From NCBI RefSeq assembly GCF_020497125.1, contig NC_059073.1, positions 19,489,225-19,553,224 on the forward strand: DNA of 64,000 nt. Reading direction: 5' to 3'. Origin of the DNA: Mauremys mutica. Taxonomy: Eukaryota > Chordata > Testudines > Geoemydidae. A program made the position numbers and the translations under genes. This document shows, piece after piece, positions 1-12,072 of the stretch. Below the pieces are notes generated by a model, which was given only the letters and a program-made list of their open reading frames with translations, was not told the DNA's origin and did no database searches. Position 1 is the stretch's first letter. Every line of letters starts with the position of its first letter.

Positions 1-219
1 CTAACTTGCTTGTGAATTGTCTCACTTCACTTTACTCATAATTTACCAGGACTCCCTTGACTATTGTCAAGCCTATTTTTAGGAAATTGATTTTTGGGCC
101 TACTTACAATTCATGTCTATATAAACAGAAGCAACTATTGTCTCTGTAGGCTACAGAAGCCAGGCATCGAATGGGTCTGGAGACTGTCCTGCCTTCCCCC
201 TCCATTGGTATTGGTCCTT

Positions 220-609
220 TCAGAACAAGGTTGAGCACGCTGGTGGAGAGTTGCTCTGCTGCTGCCCATGAGATCCCGAGGGGCAGACAGTCTGGTACAT
301 TTCATAAACAGTTTCCTCAGCAGTAGTAACTGGCACTGACATGGCCCCCGAAATAGTTCTTAAAGGAGTATAGTGGATAGGATGAACCATGTCTTTCCAA
401 ATTCCCTGGATCCCCAAATGAATTGCTTGGTGATCAAATAGGGGAGAGTCTACTTTCTGGGAGCAGAGGGATGAGTTTGCGAAGTCATTGCCTTCCTTCT
501 TCCACCGTTTTTGGCTGGATTTGACACTCTCACCATTGGTTTGCAATATGGGAGCTTTTGGCTCAGTGACTGCATATCGTTTTAAGAGTCTTAGATTAGT
601 GGTTCTCAA
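220..609 (-). other. Unexplained open frame, about 125 codons
   Basis: The minus strand is open for roughly 129 codons. It begins at a non-ATG codon inside the hAT end at 597-637, so the start is not credible. The composition is ordinary (not GC-skewed) and I recognise no domain. It could be a fragment of a retroelement gene, a processed pseudogene piece, or chance. There is no poly(A) tract or splice context to decide. Confidence 0.2.
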
Positions 610-637
610 ACTGTGGGTTGCGACCCCGTTTTAAGAT
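597..637 (+). mobile_element. hAT-type transposon end (CAGTGGTTCTCAA-like)
   Basis: The sequence TAGTGGTTCTCAAACTGTGG followed by TTGCGACCCC matches the conserved terminus of hAT/Charlie-like elements. Only this end is recognisable; the body to the right is interrupted by the SINE at 652-836 and then lost. Confidence 0.5.
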
Positions 638-651
638 AAGATGGGGAGGAG

Positions 652-836
652 AGGAGGGAATAACTCAGTGGTTTGAGCATTGGCCTGCTAAACCCAGGGT
701 TGTGAGCTCAGTCCTTGAGGGGGCCACTTAGGGATCTGAGGCAAAATCAGTACTTGGTCCTGCTAGTGAAGGCAGGGGGCTGGACTCAATGACCTTTCAG
801 AGTCCATTCCAGTTCTATAAGATAGGTATATCTCCA
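652..836 (+). mobile_element. tRNA-derived SINE with CR1-like tail
   Basis: The head resembles a tRNA gene: an A-box-like TAACTCAGTGGTTTGAG at about 661 and a B-box-like GGTTGTGAGCTCAGTCC at about 699. The 3' part (GACCTTTCAG..TCCATTCCAGTTCTA) resembles a CR1 3' end, which would let CR1 machinery mobilise it. This is a widespread turtle SINE type, recognised from memory. Confidence 0.75.
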
Positions 837-1908
837 TGTATTTATTTTATATTAAACTGTATTTTTATCTTTGTGTTAAATTGTCATATGGGAAGGAACA
901 AAAATAAAATGTGGAGCATTTGATGCTTTTGTATCTTTAAAATGAACTACAAAGAAAAGAAAAGAATAGATTTGTTTAACTACAATTGGTAATTTTGACT
1001 TTGTGATTTAAAAAAAATATATAATCAGGTGTTTTGTCCCTTCTAAGTGGTTGCTTTAAAACAGTAAAGATTTCACAACATTTTAGTACAGTGTTTTCCT
1101 GAGTTTCTGATGACAAAAGGCACCTTGTGCTCACAGTGACAAGTGAAAATGTAACTGGCTCTGAAAGCGCTACCGTGTTCCATCGTGTCATTGATCTGTG
1201 GATTAAGAACTAGCACCACAGACCATAAGCACCCTAAAGGAGCTGTAATAGTCTAGCTTGTCAATAATCAGACAATGTGGATTGAAGCAGGAGATCGGTG
1301 ACCCATGTACTATACCTTCCAATCCTGTGCTGTTACACTAGCATGGTGTTTCAAAGCTGGAAGGAAGTTGTCCGCATGGCAATGAGAGAAAGTTTCAGAG
1401 TCCTGTCGGAGGAGGTATGGAGGTAAAGAAAATGGCAGCCCAGAGGTTTGTGTTGGTTTAGAGAAAGAGGAAAGGAGGTCCATAAGTAAATGAAAAGGCA
1501 ACTCATAGCATGGAAATGATGGTTAGTTCTTGGAAAATTTATAGAACAGAGCTGATAACCTAGAGAGCAATAAGGCGGCTTATTAGGTGGTTTTTTTTTT
1601 AAAATGAGTAAGTATACTTAGTCCAGTGCTAGAGGGCAAATATCCATATTGCAGAAGCTACCACCATCATTACTAATTGGAACCCTCATTAGAGAGACCT
1701 AGTAGATACAACCAGAGACTGAACTGTCCTCTCCTCACTAGAGGTAGTCCCTCCTGGTCAGAGTTGAGGTACATTGGCTGGGTAGTGGGGGTAAGTTTGC
1801 TTTGCCAGTGCTGTTCTTGTCCTTTGGTTAAAGAGGGGACTTCACTTTTTAAGGGCTGTCAAACTGGAACCTTTTTGCCCGCACAGAATTCACTTTAGAC
1901 ACTTCCCT
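837..1908. other. Unique intronic sequence
   Basis: AT-rich unique sequence with no recognisable coding, RNA or mobile element signal. Confidence 0.5.
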
Positions 1909-2068
1909 AAGGCCTGGTCTACACGCAGTGTTACACTGGTTTAACTAAAGGCCTGATTGGTATACCAAATTTAGTTAAACTGGTGCAACTTTGTGTGTTG
2001 ATGCTCTTGCATTGGTTTAAACCTGGCTTATATTGGTTTAGCTTGCATTGGTGAATTTACAGGCTCAG
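1909..2068 (+). mobile_element. DNA-transposon fragment (AGGCCTGGTCTACAC end)
   Basis: It starts with AAGGCCTGGTCTACACGCAG, the terminus of a family of short elements common in turtle genomes, followed by internal GGTTTAACT/AGTTAAACTGGT inverted motifs. The matching right end is not seen, so the copy is truncated or overrun by the GC-rich element that follows. Confidence 0.5.
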
Positions 2069-2084
2069 GCTAAAGCAATATGAG

Positions 2085-2582
2085 AGTCCACACACAAGGA
2101 GTGTTGGCGGGGCTGGCAGGTTCCCTATCTGGCTCCGCGCAGCTCCCCGGAAGTGGCAGGCATGTCCCTGTAGCTCCTAGAGGGAGGGAAGGCCGGGGGG
2201 GGGGGAGCGCTCTCTGTGCTGCCCCTGCCACGAGTTCTGGCTCTGCAGTTCCCATTGGCCGGGAACTGCAGCCAATGGGAGCTGCGGGGGCAGTGCCTGT
2301 GGGCACGGGCAGCGCACGGAGCCCTCTGACCCTCTGCCTAGAAGCTGCAGGGACATGCTGGCCTCTTCTGGGGATCCACCCCCCCAAGGTAAGCACCGCC
2401 CCCCACCCCAACCTCCTGCCCCAGCCGTGTGCGCCCTCCCACACTCAAACTACCCCAGCAGCAGCTGGTATGGTTGGCCCAGGGGCTGCCTGATCTGCCC
2501 AGCTGCACTGGATGCTGCAGAAGTCACAGAGGTCACAGAAAGTCACAGAAATCTGTGACCTCCATGACTGACATGCAGCCTC
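2085..2582. mobile_element. GC-rich non-autonomous element, unclassified
   Basis: A sharply bounded GC-rich block in AT-rich intron, with a 10-bp G run at about 2197. It contains the inverted pair TTCCCATTGGCCGGGAACTG / CAGCCAATGGGAGCTG and ends in repeats of GTCACAGA that fold back on themselves (GTCACAGAAATCTGTGAC). Open frames on both strands here follow composition only. Probably a hAT-like copy; no clear target duplication was found. Confidence 0.4.
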
Positions 2583-3167
2583 ACTCATGATAAATAAAAG
2601 AAACTACTACTACGTTGGAATTCATTTGTACCTTCACATTAAATTTAATTATACATACACTTGAACTTCATTTTGCTTTTATTAAGACAAAAAATGGGCC
2701 CACGCAAGCAATCAAATAAGTTAATTCAACAGAAATATTTAAAAATGTATGAACATTGAGAAGATAAAACATTGTATTGCTTTTATAGAGATGTGGTTTA
2801 GAAGCAGAATTCTTCAAAATGAAGCCGTCTCCAGGCCTTGGAGGGCTCTCTGACAATTCAGGATAGAAACAGGTCTGAAAGCTCTATGGCCCTCACAGTG
2901 CTCTTCTCAGTTTACACTCTGAAATACTATCTCTCCACAAGATCTCCAGTGAGCCACATTAAACACAGAGACATCATGTCACGTAGTTTAGTCCCAAACT
3001 TTTGATAATCAAGATTTCACAAAACATTGGGCCAGATTCCACAGTTCTCTCTACGGACCTCACCCTGCAAGACATTTGACCAGACAATTCATAATGAAGG
3101 TTCATGGACATTTTATTTTGGTCATCTTTGTCTTACAAGTAAATCCATCCTCAACCTCTTTGAGACT
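2583..3167. other. Unique intronic sequence
   Basis: AT-rich sequence; nothing recognisable. Confidence 0.5.
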
Positions 3168-3445
3168 AGAACTGGGTGAAATTTGTCAGCACAAACTTTT
3201 TATGGACAGAAATGCAGAGTCGGGTCAACTGAAACTTTTTGCAAATTCGTGTTGAATCTGCCAAATTGTTTCAGCCAACAAAAAAATCCAAAAAACCAAA
3301 ACTTTGTTTCCTCTTGAGAGCCCTTCCAGACATATATATAATATATGTATTCTAAATAAGATATTTGAACTGACATTTTTCTTTTCAAATTTTACTTCAA
3401 TTTTTTTAAAGTTAAAATACCTCAAATGAGATGTTTTGGGCCAAA
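3168..3445. repeat. AT-rich 'AGCTGGTCAAAA' family repeat
   Basis: Low-complexity-looking sequence full of TTTTGAAA/AAATTT motifs, starting with an AGAACTGGGTGAAATTT-like edge and ending near TTTTGGGCCAAAT. Similar stretches recur at 5.0, 6.8, 21.4 and 29.2 kb, so it is treated as a dispersed repeat family of unknown class. Confidence 0.4.
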
Positions 3446-3683
3446 TGGGTTAGCAAATCAAAACATCATTTATTCGCACCGCTTTACTTGAGTCTTCAAA
3501 TTCATCCCAGAAAGCTTTTCCAGGATTATTAGATGTTCTTTTCCTGCAAATATCCTTCCTCTCTCCAGAGTTCTTGCTATTCCCCACTCCACCTCAAGGG
3601 GGAATGTAGATATTTAAATGGTCAGTGTTAGGTTTCAGAGTCAATAATCTACTAAGAAGCATTGGGCACCTCGCATCTCTCTT

Positions 3684-3797
3684 AGGCCTTGTCTACACTG
3701 CCACTTTACAGCGCTGCAACTTTCTTGCTCAGGGGTGTGAAAAAACACACCCCTGAGCGCTGCAAGTTTCAGTGCTGTAAAGTGCCAGTGTAGACAG
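3684..3797. mobile_element. Palindromic MITE (TTACAGCGCTGCAAC family)
   Basis: A near-perfect hairpin. The left arm GTCTACACTGCCACTTTACA continues to ..GCTCAGGGGTGTG; the right arm CACACCCCTGAGCGCTGCAA continues to ..AAAGTGCCAGTGTAGAC. The edge AGGCCTTGTCTACAC is shared with other short DNA transposons here. A related copy lies at 10376-10598. Confidence 0.7.
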
Positions 3798-3869
3798 TGC
3801 ACCGGCTCTGGGAGCCGCACTCTCCTTTCAGCTGTGGAGTTGGGGAAACTGATGTAAACTGTGATAGCT

Positions 3870-4651
3870 TCAAAGTTTTTGGACGATACCAAGCTGGGAG
3901 GGGTTGTAAGTGCTTTGGAGGATAGGATTAAAATTCAAAATGATCTGGACAAACTGGAGAAATGGTCAGAAGTAAATAGGATGAAATTCAATAAGGACAA
4001 ATATAAAGTACTCCACTTAGGAAGGAAAAATCAGTTACACACATACAAAATGGGAAATGACTGCCTAGGAAGGAGTACCGCGGAACGGGATCTGGGGGTC
4101 ATAGTGGATCACAAGCTAAATATGAGTCAACAGTGTAACATTGTTGCAAAAAAAGCAGACATCATTCTGGGGTGTATTAGCAGGAGTGTTGTAAGCAAGA
4201 CACGAGAAGTAATTCTTCCGCTCTACTCGGCGCTGATTAGGCCTCAACTGGAATATTGTGTCCTGTTCTGGGCACCACATTTCAGGAAAGATGTGGACAA
4301 ATTGGAGAAAGTCCAGAGAAGAGCAACAAAAATGAGTAAAGGTCTATAAAACTTGACCTATTGTGGGAAGACTGAAAAAATTGAGTTTGTTTAGTCTGGA
4401 GAAGAGAAGACTGAGAGGGGACCTGATAACAGTTTTCAATTACATAAAAGGTTGTTACAAGGAGGAGAGAGAAAAATTGTTCTTAACCTCTGAGGATAGG
4501 ACAAGAAGCAATGGGCTTAAATTGCAGCAAGGGCAGTTTAGGTTGGACATTAGGAAAAACTTCCTGTCAGAGTGGTTAATACTTGTCCAATCCTCTGCAC
4601 TCAAGGCAGGACTTAGATGACTTCTCGAGATCTCTTCCAGTTCTATGATTT
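3870..4651 (+). mobile_element. CR1 LINE, 5'-truncated, ORF2 C-terminal part
   Basis: The copy enters ORF2 at the reverse transcriptase YADD-type motif, here degraded (FLDDTKLGG), and continues through the CR1 C-terminal region ([37 protein letters not shown]). Stops and frame changes around 4345 and 4620 make it a pseudogene. The 3' end TCTTCCAGTTCTATGATTT is typical of CR1. No RT motif A or B is present, so it is dead on arrival. Confidence 0.85.
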
Positions 4652-5021
4652 CAGTGGGGCTCCATTGACTTCACTGGTATACTGAGGAATCTGCCCCATT
4701 CTCTTCAGCCTCACCTGACAAGATACTGTGTTGTCGCCAGTGGAAACTACAGCTCCTCTTGATGAAGCTGAGAGTGAGGGTGATGTCATCTTTGCCCTTC
4801 CATATGATGCACTCCTTCAGGGACAGATTGTTCCTTGCTTCACCAAGGGTGGAAGTATGGACTCTCTAATCAGTGCTGTTTTATTAGCAAGGGGTAAAGC
4901 AATGACGGACTGTGAACCTCCCATCTTCAGCTAACACTTATCCAAGCTTCACAGGCCTCAGGTTTTCCTGCTGAAAATGATTGGCCCCTTCTCTCCTCTT
5001 CTCCCCCCTCCCCCAAATATT
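4652..5021. other. Unique intronic sequence
   Basis: Short unique stretch beginning with a TCCATTGACTTCACTGG motif typical of the palindromic elements described elsewhere; otherwise nothing is seen. Confidence 0.4.
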
Positions 5022-5195
5022 AGAGCTGTGAAATACTTTATATACCAAAAATGCTGTTTTGGGTCGACCTGAAACTATTCGCAAATTTGACTTGATGGTT
5101 TCTGCCAGGGAAAAGTTTTTAAAGGCCAGCAAACTGTGAGAGAGAAATTCTGAACATTTTTGGAACCGAACCAAATATTTGCATGATGTTTTTAA
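5022..5195. repeat. AT-rich 'AGCTGGTCAAAA' family repeat
   Basis: It begins TTAGAGCTGTGAAATAC and contains GACCTGAAACTATTCGCAAA, closely similar to the copy at 3168-3445 (CAACTGAAACTTTTTGCAAA). Degenerate. Confidence 0.4.
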
Positions 5196-5592
5196 TTTTT
5201 TTTTATTTTTTATTTGCTGGGCAGACTAAGAGTCGCTTATTTGCCGGTCTCTAAATGAAACATTCTGGCCTCTCTCCTGCTTCCCTGTAATAAATGGTGC
5301 TGCATGTGGACAGTGTAGTTATTTTGTTTTTTTCAGCTATTTCTTTCATTTCCTGATTTGAAGTCTATTTCGCACTGGGGAAACACAGGAGGATGAAGTG
5401 CTTGGTGTACCCTCAGGCTGTGATATAATTCATTTCATTCTTCCTATAAGAATGGAAAAACAGCAAACAACCTGTGCACCCAGCAGAGCCCATAAACAGA
5501 CCTTAGAATTAATATTAATCTCCATTTTAAAAGTAAATACAATCGCTATTAGTTCTACGGCAGTGCTGAAATAAGAGACGTGATTCAGCATC

Positions 5593-5908
5593 TAAGAACA
5601 TAAGAACATAAGAAAGGCCGTACCGGGTCAGACCAAAGGTCCATCTAGCCCAGTATCTGTCTACCGACAGTGGCCAATGCCAGGTGTCCCAGAGGGAGTG
5701 AACCTAACAGGCAATGATCAAGTGATCTCTCTCCTGCCATCCATCTCCATCCTCTGACGAACAGAGGCTAGGGACACCATTCTTACCCATCCTAGCTAAT
5801 AGCCATTTATGGACTTAGCCACTATGAATTTATCCAGTCCCCTTTTAAACATTGTTATAGTCCTATCCTTCACAATCTCCTCAGGTAAGGAGTTCCACAA
5901 GTTGACTG
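5593..5908 (-). mobile_element. CR1 LINE 3' end, minus strand
   Basis: It begins with the tandem tail repeat TAAGAACATAAGAACATAAG and GGGTCAGACCAAAGGTCCAT, the complement of the CR1 3' terminus seen at 35563 and 38533. Only the 3' UTR and last ORF2 codons remain; the copy breaks off near GAGTTCCACAAGTTGACTG. Confidence 0.85.
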
Positions 5909-5917
5909 GAAAAAGGG

Positions 5918-6337
5918 TGAAAGGAATACCTCTGTGAGATTAGAAAGCAAGATGATCTCACAGACAACAGATTCAAAACACAGAGGATTTCCCTCTGGGC
6001 AAAACCTTAAAGTTAACAAAAACCCAATATTTTTGCAAAAGAAATATTTCTCCCTATATTTTTGCAAAAGAAATTACAAATACAAAATGAAATTAATCTA
6101 ATATTCCTTCTCTAAATACTCACTGCTTTAACAAAAGGTTGGATGACTGGTTCCTGGATCTCTGACTCCAGCAAACGCCCTCACAGAACAGACAAAAGAC
6201 TGTTTTCCCTCCTCCCTCTTTGAAAGCGTCTTGTCCCCCCCATTGGTCCCTCTGGTCAGGTGTCAGCTAGGTTATGTGAACTTCTTAACCCTTTACAGGT
6301 TAAAGAGGAATTAACCCTTAACTGTCTGTTTATAACA
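5918..6337 (-). mobile_element. Solo LTR of an endogenous retroelement, minus strand
   Basis: On the minus strand it starts TGTTATAAACAGACAGTTAA and ends in CA (plus-strand edges TGAAAGG..TATAACA). Flanking AGGG is present on both sides (5914-5917 and 6338-6341), a plausible 4-bp target duplication. The TTAACCCTTTACAGGTTAAAG segment matches turtle LTRs I recall. No internal genes remain. Confidence 0.55.
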
Positions 6338-6794
6338 AGGGGCTATGTAGGGGATTCTGCAGCCCTGGTGCATCACATAGCTGAGACCTCACCAGCTCTT
6401 TGCAAAGAGACCCAGAAGGGGAGAGGTTCAAGGGCAGTTGGGGTGTGAGAACACACATCCAGGTCATCCGGGAATTGCACATATCCACTGTAGAAGAAAG
6501 CTCTGGATGGGGAGTGCAGCAGGACAGAACCACTAAAGCTGTGCCTCTGCAGGAGTAGCCAAGACCATGCAGAGGACTCTCTACATGTCCCACCTCAGAT
6601 ATGGGGGCTCAAATAGTCTTCCGCAAACAGCTTCCCCCAAATTGGGAACCCATGTTCTGTGCAGAACACCCAGAGGAGGTTCTTTGACAATTCCCTTGTG
6701 AACAGAGTGATGATAATTACACAGAAATGTTTGCAATAGCAGGAAATCGAGCCCAGATATTCTCCCTTCTGGTCCAGTGTATTCACTACTAACC

Positions 6795-7135
6795 TGAGGG
6801 CTGGTCAAAAACTTTCCATGGGAACATATCTATTTCAAAAAATAACTGTTTGGGGGAATGAAAGCACATAAGAAATTAATATTTCAGTTACATTCTAACT
6901 TTCCTTTTGACTATATTGAAATGGAACCTTTTGATTTTTCATTTCAAAATATTACATTTATATTGAAATTTTCAAAATTAGAACAAAAATGTTTTAATTT
7001 TATCAAAACAGAATGTTGTTTGACCTAAAAAAAATGTTGCAGGAAATTTTTCAATTTTTTTTATTTTGTTTTGGGAAAAAAAGTAATTTTAAAATCCTGG
7101 AATTTCCCACAAAATACAAATTCTGGTTCCCCTGT
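6795..7135. repeat. AT-rich 'AGCTGGTCAAAA' family repeat
   Basis: It begins GGGCTGGTCAAAAACTTTCC and consists of alternating TTTTGAAA/AAAATTTT motifs up to a GGAATTTCCCACAAAATAC edge. Same family as at 3.2, 5.0, 21.4 and 29.2 kb. Confidence 0.4.
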
Positions 7136-8670
7136 ATGTCTAACTAGACCATGTGCTCAGCCTGTTTCTCTTACATGGCCAGTTTTTATATCTGTACCTT
7201 ACTGTGTGATGTCTTTTTCCGCACTCTAACTTCCCATTGAAATCAATATACATTGTAAGTGAACCATCATGAGGTCTTGACAATGGAATCTGATCCAACA
7301 ATTGCTCATTTGTTTTAGATAAAACTGTGTCAGAACATTTTTTGACTTACTCTGGTCTCTTTTTAGTTGTATATTGAGTTCTGTGCACAATTGTAATTTC
7401 TAATACTAATTTTATCAAAACTGCTTTGTCTTTCTCCCCATGGATAGTTTGGTTTTCAGTTGTGGTTGATTGGTTTGAGTCTCCTCTTTTAACTGAGGAA
7501 ACACGCAGGTCAGAGCAATGGTTCTTACATTTCAGTGTGCAGAGTGGTGCTTTCAATAGACAGACATGCTAGACTCAGTCTTGCTCCCACTGAAATGAAA
7601 AGGTATTTTCCGTGAGCTTCAGTGGTTGTGGGATTGGGCAAGGGGATGGTGTGTGTGTGTGTATACCTGACAAATACACATATATTTAGAGCTCCTGTTG
7701 CTGATAATTGGCAGTTTTGTATGTGGAAAACTGCCATGTCCACAATAGACACAGGTTGTGTCCATTGTTTGTTTGCAAGTAATTGTTCCTACTGCACATC
7801 TCTGTATTCATTTTTATTTAGAGGTGTTTCTTAAGTATGGGACCGAGAGTCCAGAACCGCCCAAGTTCTAAGCTCAACAGTGATGTTGACTCATATTTGC
7901 TTCACACTAGTCCAGGTGTTCTCAACCTGGTAGTTGCAACAGGTATCAGATGGATGTGTGACCACCCTGCTCTTCCCTTATTCGGGAAGGGGAGTCCTGG
8001 CTACAAACCAGCTATACAGGAATGAGGTCCAGGTATGAAAAAGGTGGCGAGGAGAGTTAATATTTACATAGTACTTTGAAGGTGTAAGGTGCAGTAAATC
8101 CAAGTATTGTTTTCCCTTGTTCTGAAAATCAGAAATTAAATTATCAACTCAGTCTTTCATTAAATTGGAAGAACGGTTAGGAATACAGTATTACCTTTAT
8201 TTAATAGAGGATGTTTCCAGCTCTTGCTATATCAAATGAAAATATTGTGTAGTTTAGGCAGGAAAGAAAATGTTTTATTGGTCTATTCCAGTGTTTGGAT
8301 CTGTTCTGAAATATGGCTCATGTTGTAGTTTATTGTAAGTATTCAGTTGTGCATGTTGATATGACCTGCAGAGCAGTAGAGGAAATTCTACCTGATCTCT
8401 GCTTCACCCTCTGAGAAAATAGTTGAAAATAGAAATATCCACAAGAAAAAGAACTGAAACCTGAAAATACGGGGAAGATAAAATTATCATCGGAAATCCA
8501 CATGCAATGCTGGCTGTATGTTTGGATGGTATCTATGTGGCAGGGAAGTTTTCAAAGTAGTAGCCAGAAGCTGTACATTCTTGGCACACGAGTCCCATAG
8601 TGATTGAGAACTAGGATTTAAATCTCAAACACCGGTGACTGACTGACTGGATTTTTATCATATGTTGTAC
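7136..8670. other. Unique intronic sequence with a short (GT)n
   Basis: Mostly unique sequence. A (GT)7-type run lies at about 7650-7664. No coding or mobile element signal is recognised. Confidence 0.5.
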
Positions 8671-8815
8671 GCAGTGTTGTTGTAGCTATGTCAGTCCCAG
8701 GATATTAGAGAGACATGGTGGGTGAGGTAATATCTTTATTTGGACTTTCTGTTGGTGAGAGAGACAAAAACTTTCGAGTTTACACAGAGCTCTTCCTCAG
8801 ACTGTTTAATCTGAC
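8671..8815 (+). mobile_element. tRNA-derived SINE (ATTAGAGAGACA type)
   Basis: The copy runs TGTTGTAGCTATGTCAGTCC, then ATATTAGAGAGACATGGTGG, then GTGAGGTAATATCTTTATT and GAGCTCTTCCTCAG. This is a reptile SINE body recognised from memory. It has small deletions and no clean flanking duplication was identified. Confidence 0.7.
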
Positions 8816-10375
8816 TGTGGTTTGGAAAAGACTGTGTTAGTTTCAGCTTGTTTATCAGGTATATAATTTCCTTTTTGACACATTTTAAATGGAGGGGGGA
8901 AACAGTGAATTTTTCACCACGAACTAGCATGCCTCATGCAAAAAAGGTAAAATAGTTACTCTGCATCAAGTAAAGGCATTTCAATAGGTGGCAAAGTGTA
9001 TAACCTTGTATCTAGAATTTAAATTGCTTCATTTTCCAGAAGTGATATCCCCGCCAAACACATGCTTTAACAAATATATCAAAGCTTATTTCATTATGTA
9101 AGAGGTGATCAAACACTAGTCCAGGAATCCACTGATTTATTTATAATTATGTGCAATTTTCCAAAATTAGTACAAGGAATGGCTGTTACCTGAAAAGGGC
9201 TCCCAGGTGGAGGATCAAAGTTTAGTACATTTCTTTTTCTCCTCCATTTGTTTCTATTTTCAGCTGCTTTTCTTATGTCTTTTCACCTAGAAGGAGCTAA
9301 GTTGTTTAGGTTTATAAGCACAAAACCAGCAGCAAGGTGGGTTTTTTTTCTAAAGACAGTTTTGCCTTTGAATGCAAATAGCTGACAATTTCCTAGAACT
9401 GGTAGGTCAGATGAATTAGTCAATCATTTTTAGCTATGGTGGCTGTGATATCAGAGGCTCTGTGGAGAGGTACATGATATTCAACCAAATAAAGCCCTGA
9501 AATAATGTCTCAATTCTGCAGCAACATTAACAAGTTATGTGTGTTACAGGACGCAGGATTGGAAATGAATGGCTATTCCAATGTTTGGTTTGTAAAGTTT
9601 GGCTTCTAACCCTTTGAGAAGTTTGGGGTACATTAGAGTTCCAAAAAGGATCAGCCGTTTATATAGCCTGCAAGAATAATCTGAGTTACAGTGATAAAGC
9701 TGTATTGAAAAACAAAAAGCCAAGAGTTTTGGAAGGGATTACAACCCATCAATCTTCAAGGCTATGCCAAACTCTAACTACTGGGTGTTAGGACTCTTGG
9801 CTACCTGGTAAGGCAGAAGGCTCAGAAATCTAGAGATCTATGCAATGATATAATGCCATAATTTGCATATCTGATGAATATTTATTTTTATCTACATAAA
9901 CAGCAGCAAATGTCCTTATTTTCTAGACCTGAAAGACAGACAAGGCGACAGCTTGGCATGAGCTACAGGGATTGCTGTGCTCCTGATTGGTTCAGGCTTA
10001 TCTCCCCGGTTGGTCCATCTTCCATCTTGGGGAAGCTCAGATGTGTCCACAAAGTGATCCAAGTAGCCCAAACTTCTCACCTCTTATTTATTATGCTAGT
10101 ATGACAAGAACATGTCAATCAAAAAAACTTGTTAAGCAAGCAATTTCAAGGGTGTTAAAGCAAGAGGTTTCCTCACACTGTTAATTAGACAGATATGTTT
10201 TTGCAAAGTCCCCGTGCTTGAGGGTCCTACAAACACATCCCAGAGGGCAAATAGAGATAAGCTTCCTGTTTTCTAAAAACACATTCCTCAGCCATTGCAA
10301 CAGAGATCTTATCAGGAAGGTTGCAGGGAAAGGCTCCCTTCTTGTGGTTGCTCAAACCCACTCCCCTCGTGATTT
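8816..10375. other. Unique intronic sequence
   Basis: No recognisable elements; short open frames only. Confidence 0.5.
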
Positions 10376-10598
10376 AGGGCAAGTCTTCACTTCACCACAG
10401 CATGTCGTGGCTGTGTAGTCACAGCATAGTGCTGGGAGAGAGCTCTCCCACCCCCATGAGGGGAATAGCTAGCACTGGTGCACTGTTTACACTGGCATTT
10501 TACAGTGCTGAAACTTGCTGCGCTCTGGGGGGTGTTTCTTCACACCCCTGAGCGAGAAAGTTGCAGCGCTGTAAAGTGCCAGTGTAGGCAAGCCCTTA
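10376..10598. mobile_element. Palindromic DNA-transposon copy (TTACAGCGCTG family)
   Basis: The edges GGCAAGTCTTCACTTC and AGTGTAGGCAAGCCCT are inverted relatives of each other. The inner right half is a strong hairpin: ACTGGCATTTTACAGTGCTG against CAGCGCTGTAAAGTGCCAGT. It is a relative of the MITE at 3684-3797. Confidence 0.65.
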
Positions 10599-12072
10599 GT
10601 TATGCTAAGGCTGCTGCATAGGCCCACCTAAGGCCTAGTGATTCGGCTGTTTTTGGCAATAAGCATGATAATCTATCATCCAAGTAGCGGCAGTGGTCCA
10701 GGCAATTTACGGATCCCCCAAGATCGCCCCATACGTGCATTGGGCTAAAATGGTCTTTGAATTATAGAAGCTTGAAATATTCTTGAAAATCTGTTTCTCT
10801 TTACTGAACTTGACTGCCTTGCATTTTTTGTATGAGAATCGTACACTCTCTTTTTCCCAGAGCTTTCAGAGTTCAATCATCAAGGGTGTGGAGGTCAGCA
10901 GCAACTGATTTTTTTTCCCTTGCAGATCTCTGAGAGAGATATAGCTCAGTCCATTTCCTACAGGACAGAAAGTACATTCTTAATAGTGAAAATACTTCAG
11001 GATTATTTCACACTTAGACCGATTCAGGTATTTCTATTCTGCGTCTTTTGACAAAGTGCCTTTGCTCATAAGAATGGATAAAAATAAATTTTGTCATCTT
11101 AAGTTTTTCTATAGTACCTGTCATTGTAATACATAGATATTGAATTCATGAACCACCTATATATGAAGACCAAATTTGGAATATTTATAGCCAAATAGCT
11201 TTGGTAGTGGAGACAATGCCCTATGGTATGAATCCATGCTTGCTAATCTTAATTGCATTATGGTTTTCTAGATTTGTTCTTTATTATGACCCTGTGCCCA
11301 GACCACAGCAGGTTTCTATGAGCTCTCAAAACCCCAATGAATCAGGTCTTGGATGGGGGACCTTTAAGGAATTCCCACAAAACCGTGTTCATAGTTCTGC
11401 ACTCACAATCTCGAGTCAGAAAGGAATTAATACTCCAGCATAATGTGAGGGGATACTGGCTATTGGAGGGGTCTTCTTTCCAGTGAGGTGTAAAACTTAA
11501 TGAAACTTTTCATAGGAGATAGTCTTGGGATTGTTTTTTTTAACTATTAGATAAGATATTAACGATAATTGTGGCATTCCCTATTGTTAGAATGGGAAAT
11601 ACCGTCATATCATAAATAGCCTCATCTGACAGCAAAGTGTTAAGTAGGAACCTTTTAAGAGTTCCCACTGTACGTAGATAATAATTAAAATCTGCCAATC
11701 TAAATTCACCTTGTAGTTTCAAATGGATATGACATTCTTCATGTCCTGTCTTAAAGTGCCATGTATTATTGCTGGACAGAACTGTCATGTTCCTCCATGG
11801 ATTGGTGACTAAAGTAATTCCTGTATTGACAGTAAAGGATTATGGGAGGAAGGTCATTACTTACATGTAAAGTATTAATATTGTTTACACAATCCCTTGA
11901 AGTGTTTTGTGATCGTTCAATAAATGACACTAGTCACCACTATAATACCGGTTAGCCAGAATCAGTCTACCAGAACATCAGCACAAGGCTATAGGAAGTG
12001 GCATCAAATGTCCTTTATGACAACAGCACCATTCTTACTCAGGAAACCTTGCTATGTGTGCACGTGTAGGCA
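10599..12072. other. Unique intronic sequence
   Basis: No coding, RNA or transposon signal is recognised in this AT-rich stretch. Confidence 0.5.

Noticed and set aside
661..720. tRNA gene
   Set aside because: A- and B-box-like motifs are present but no full cloverleaf forms and a SINE body with CR1 tail follows.
2080..2558. GC-rich block as a CpG island or promoter
   Set aside because: It has transposon-like edges and internal inverted repeats, and there is no adjacent exon; it is better explained as a mobile element.
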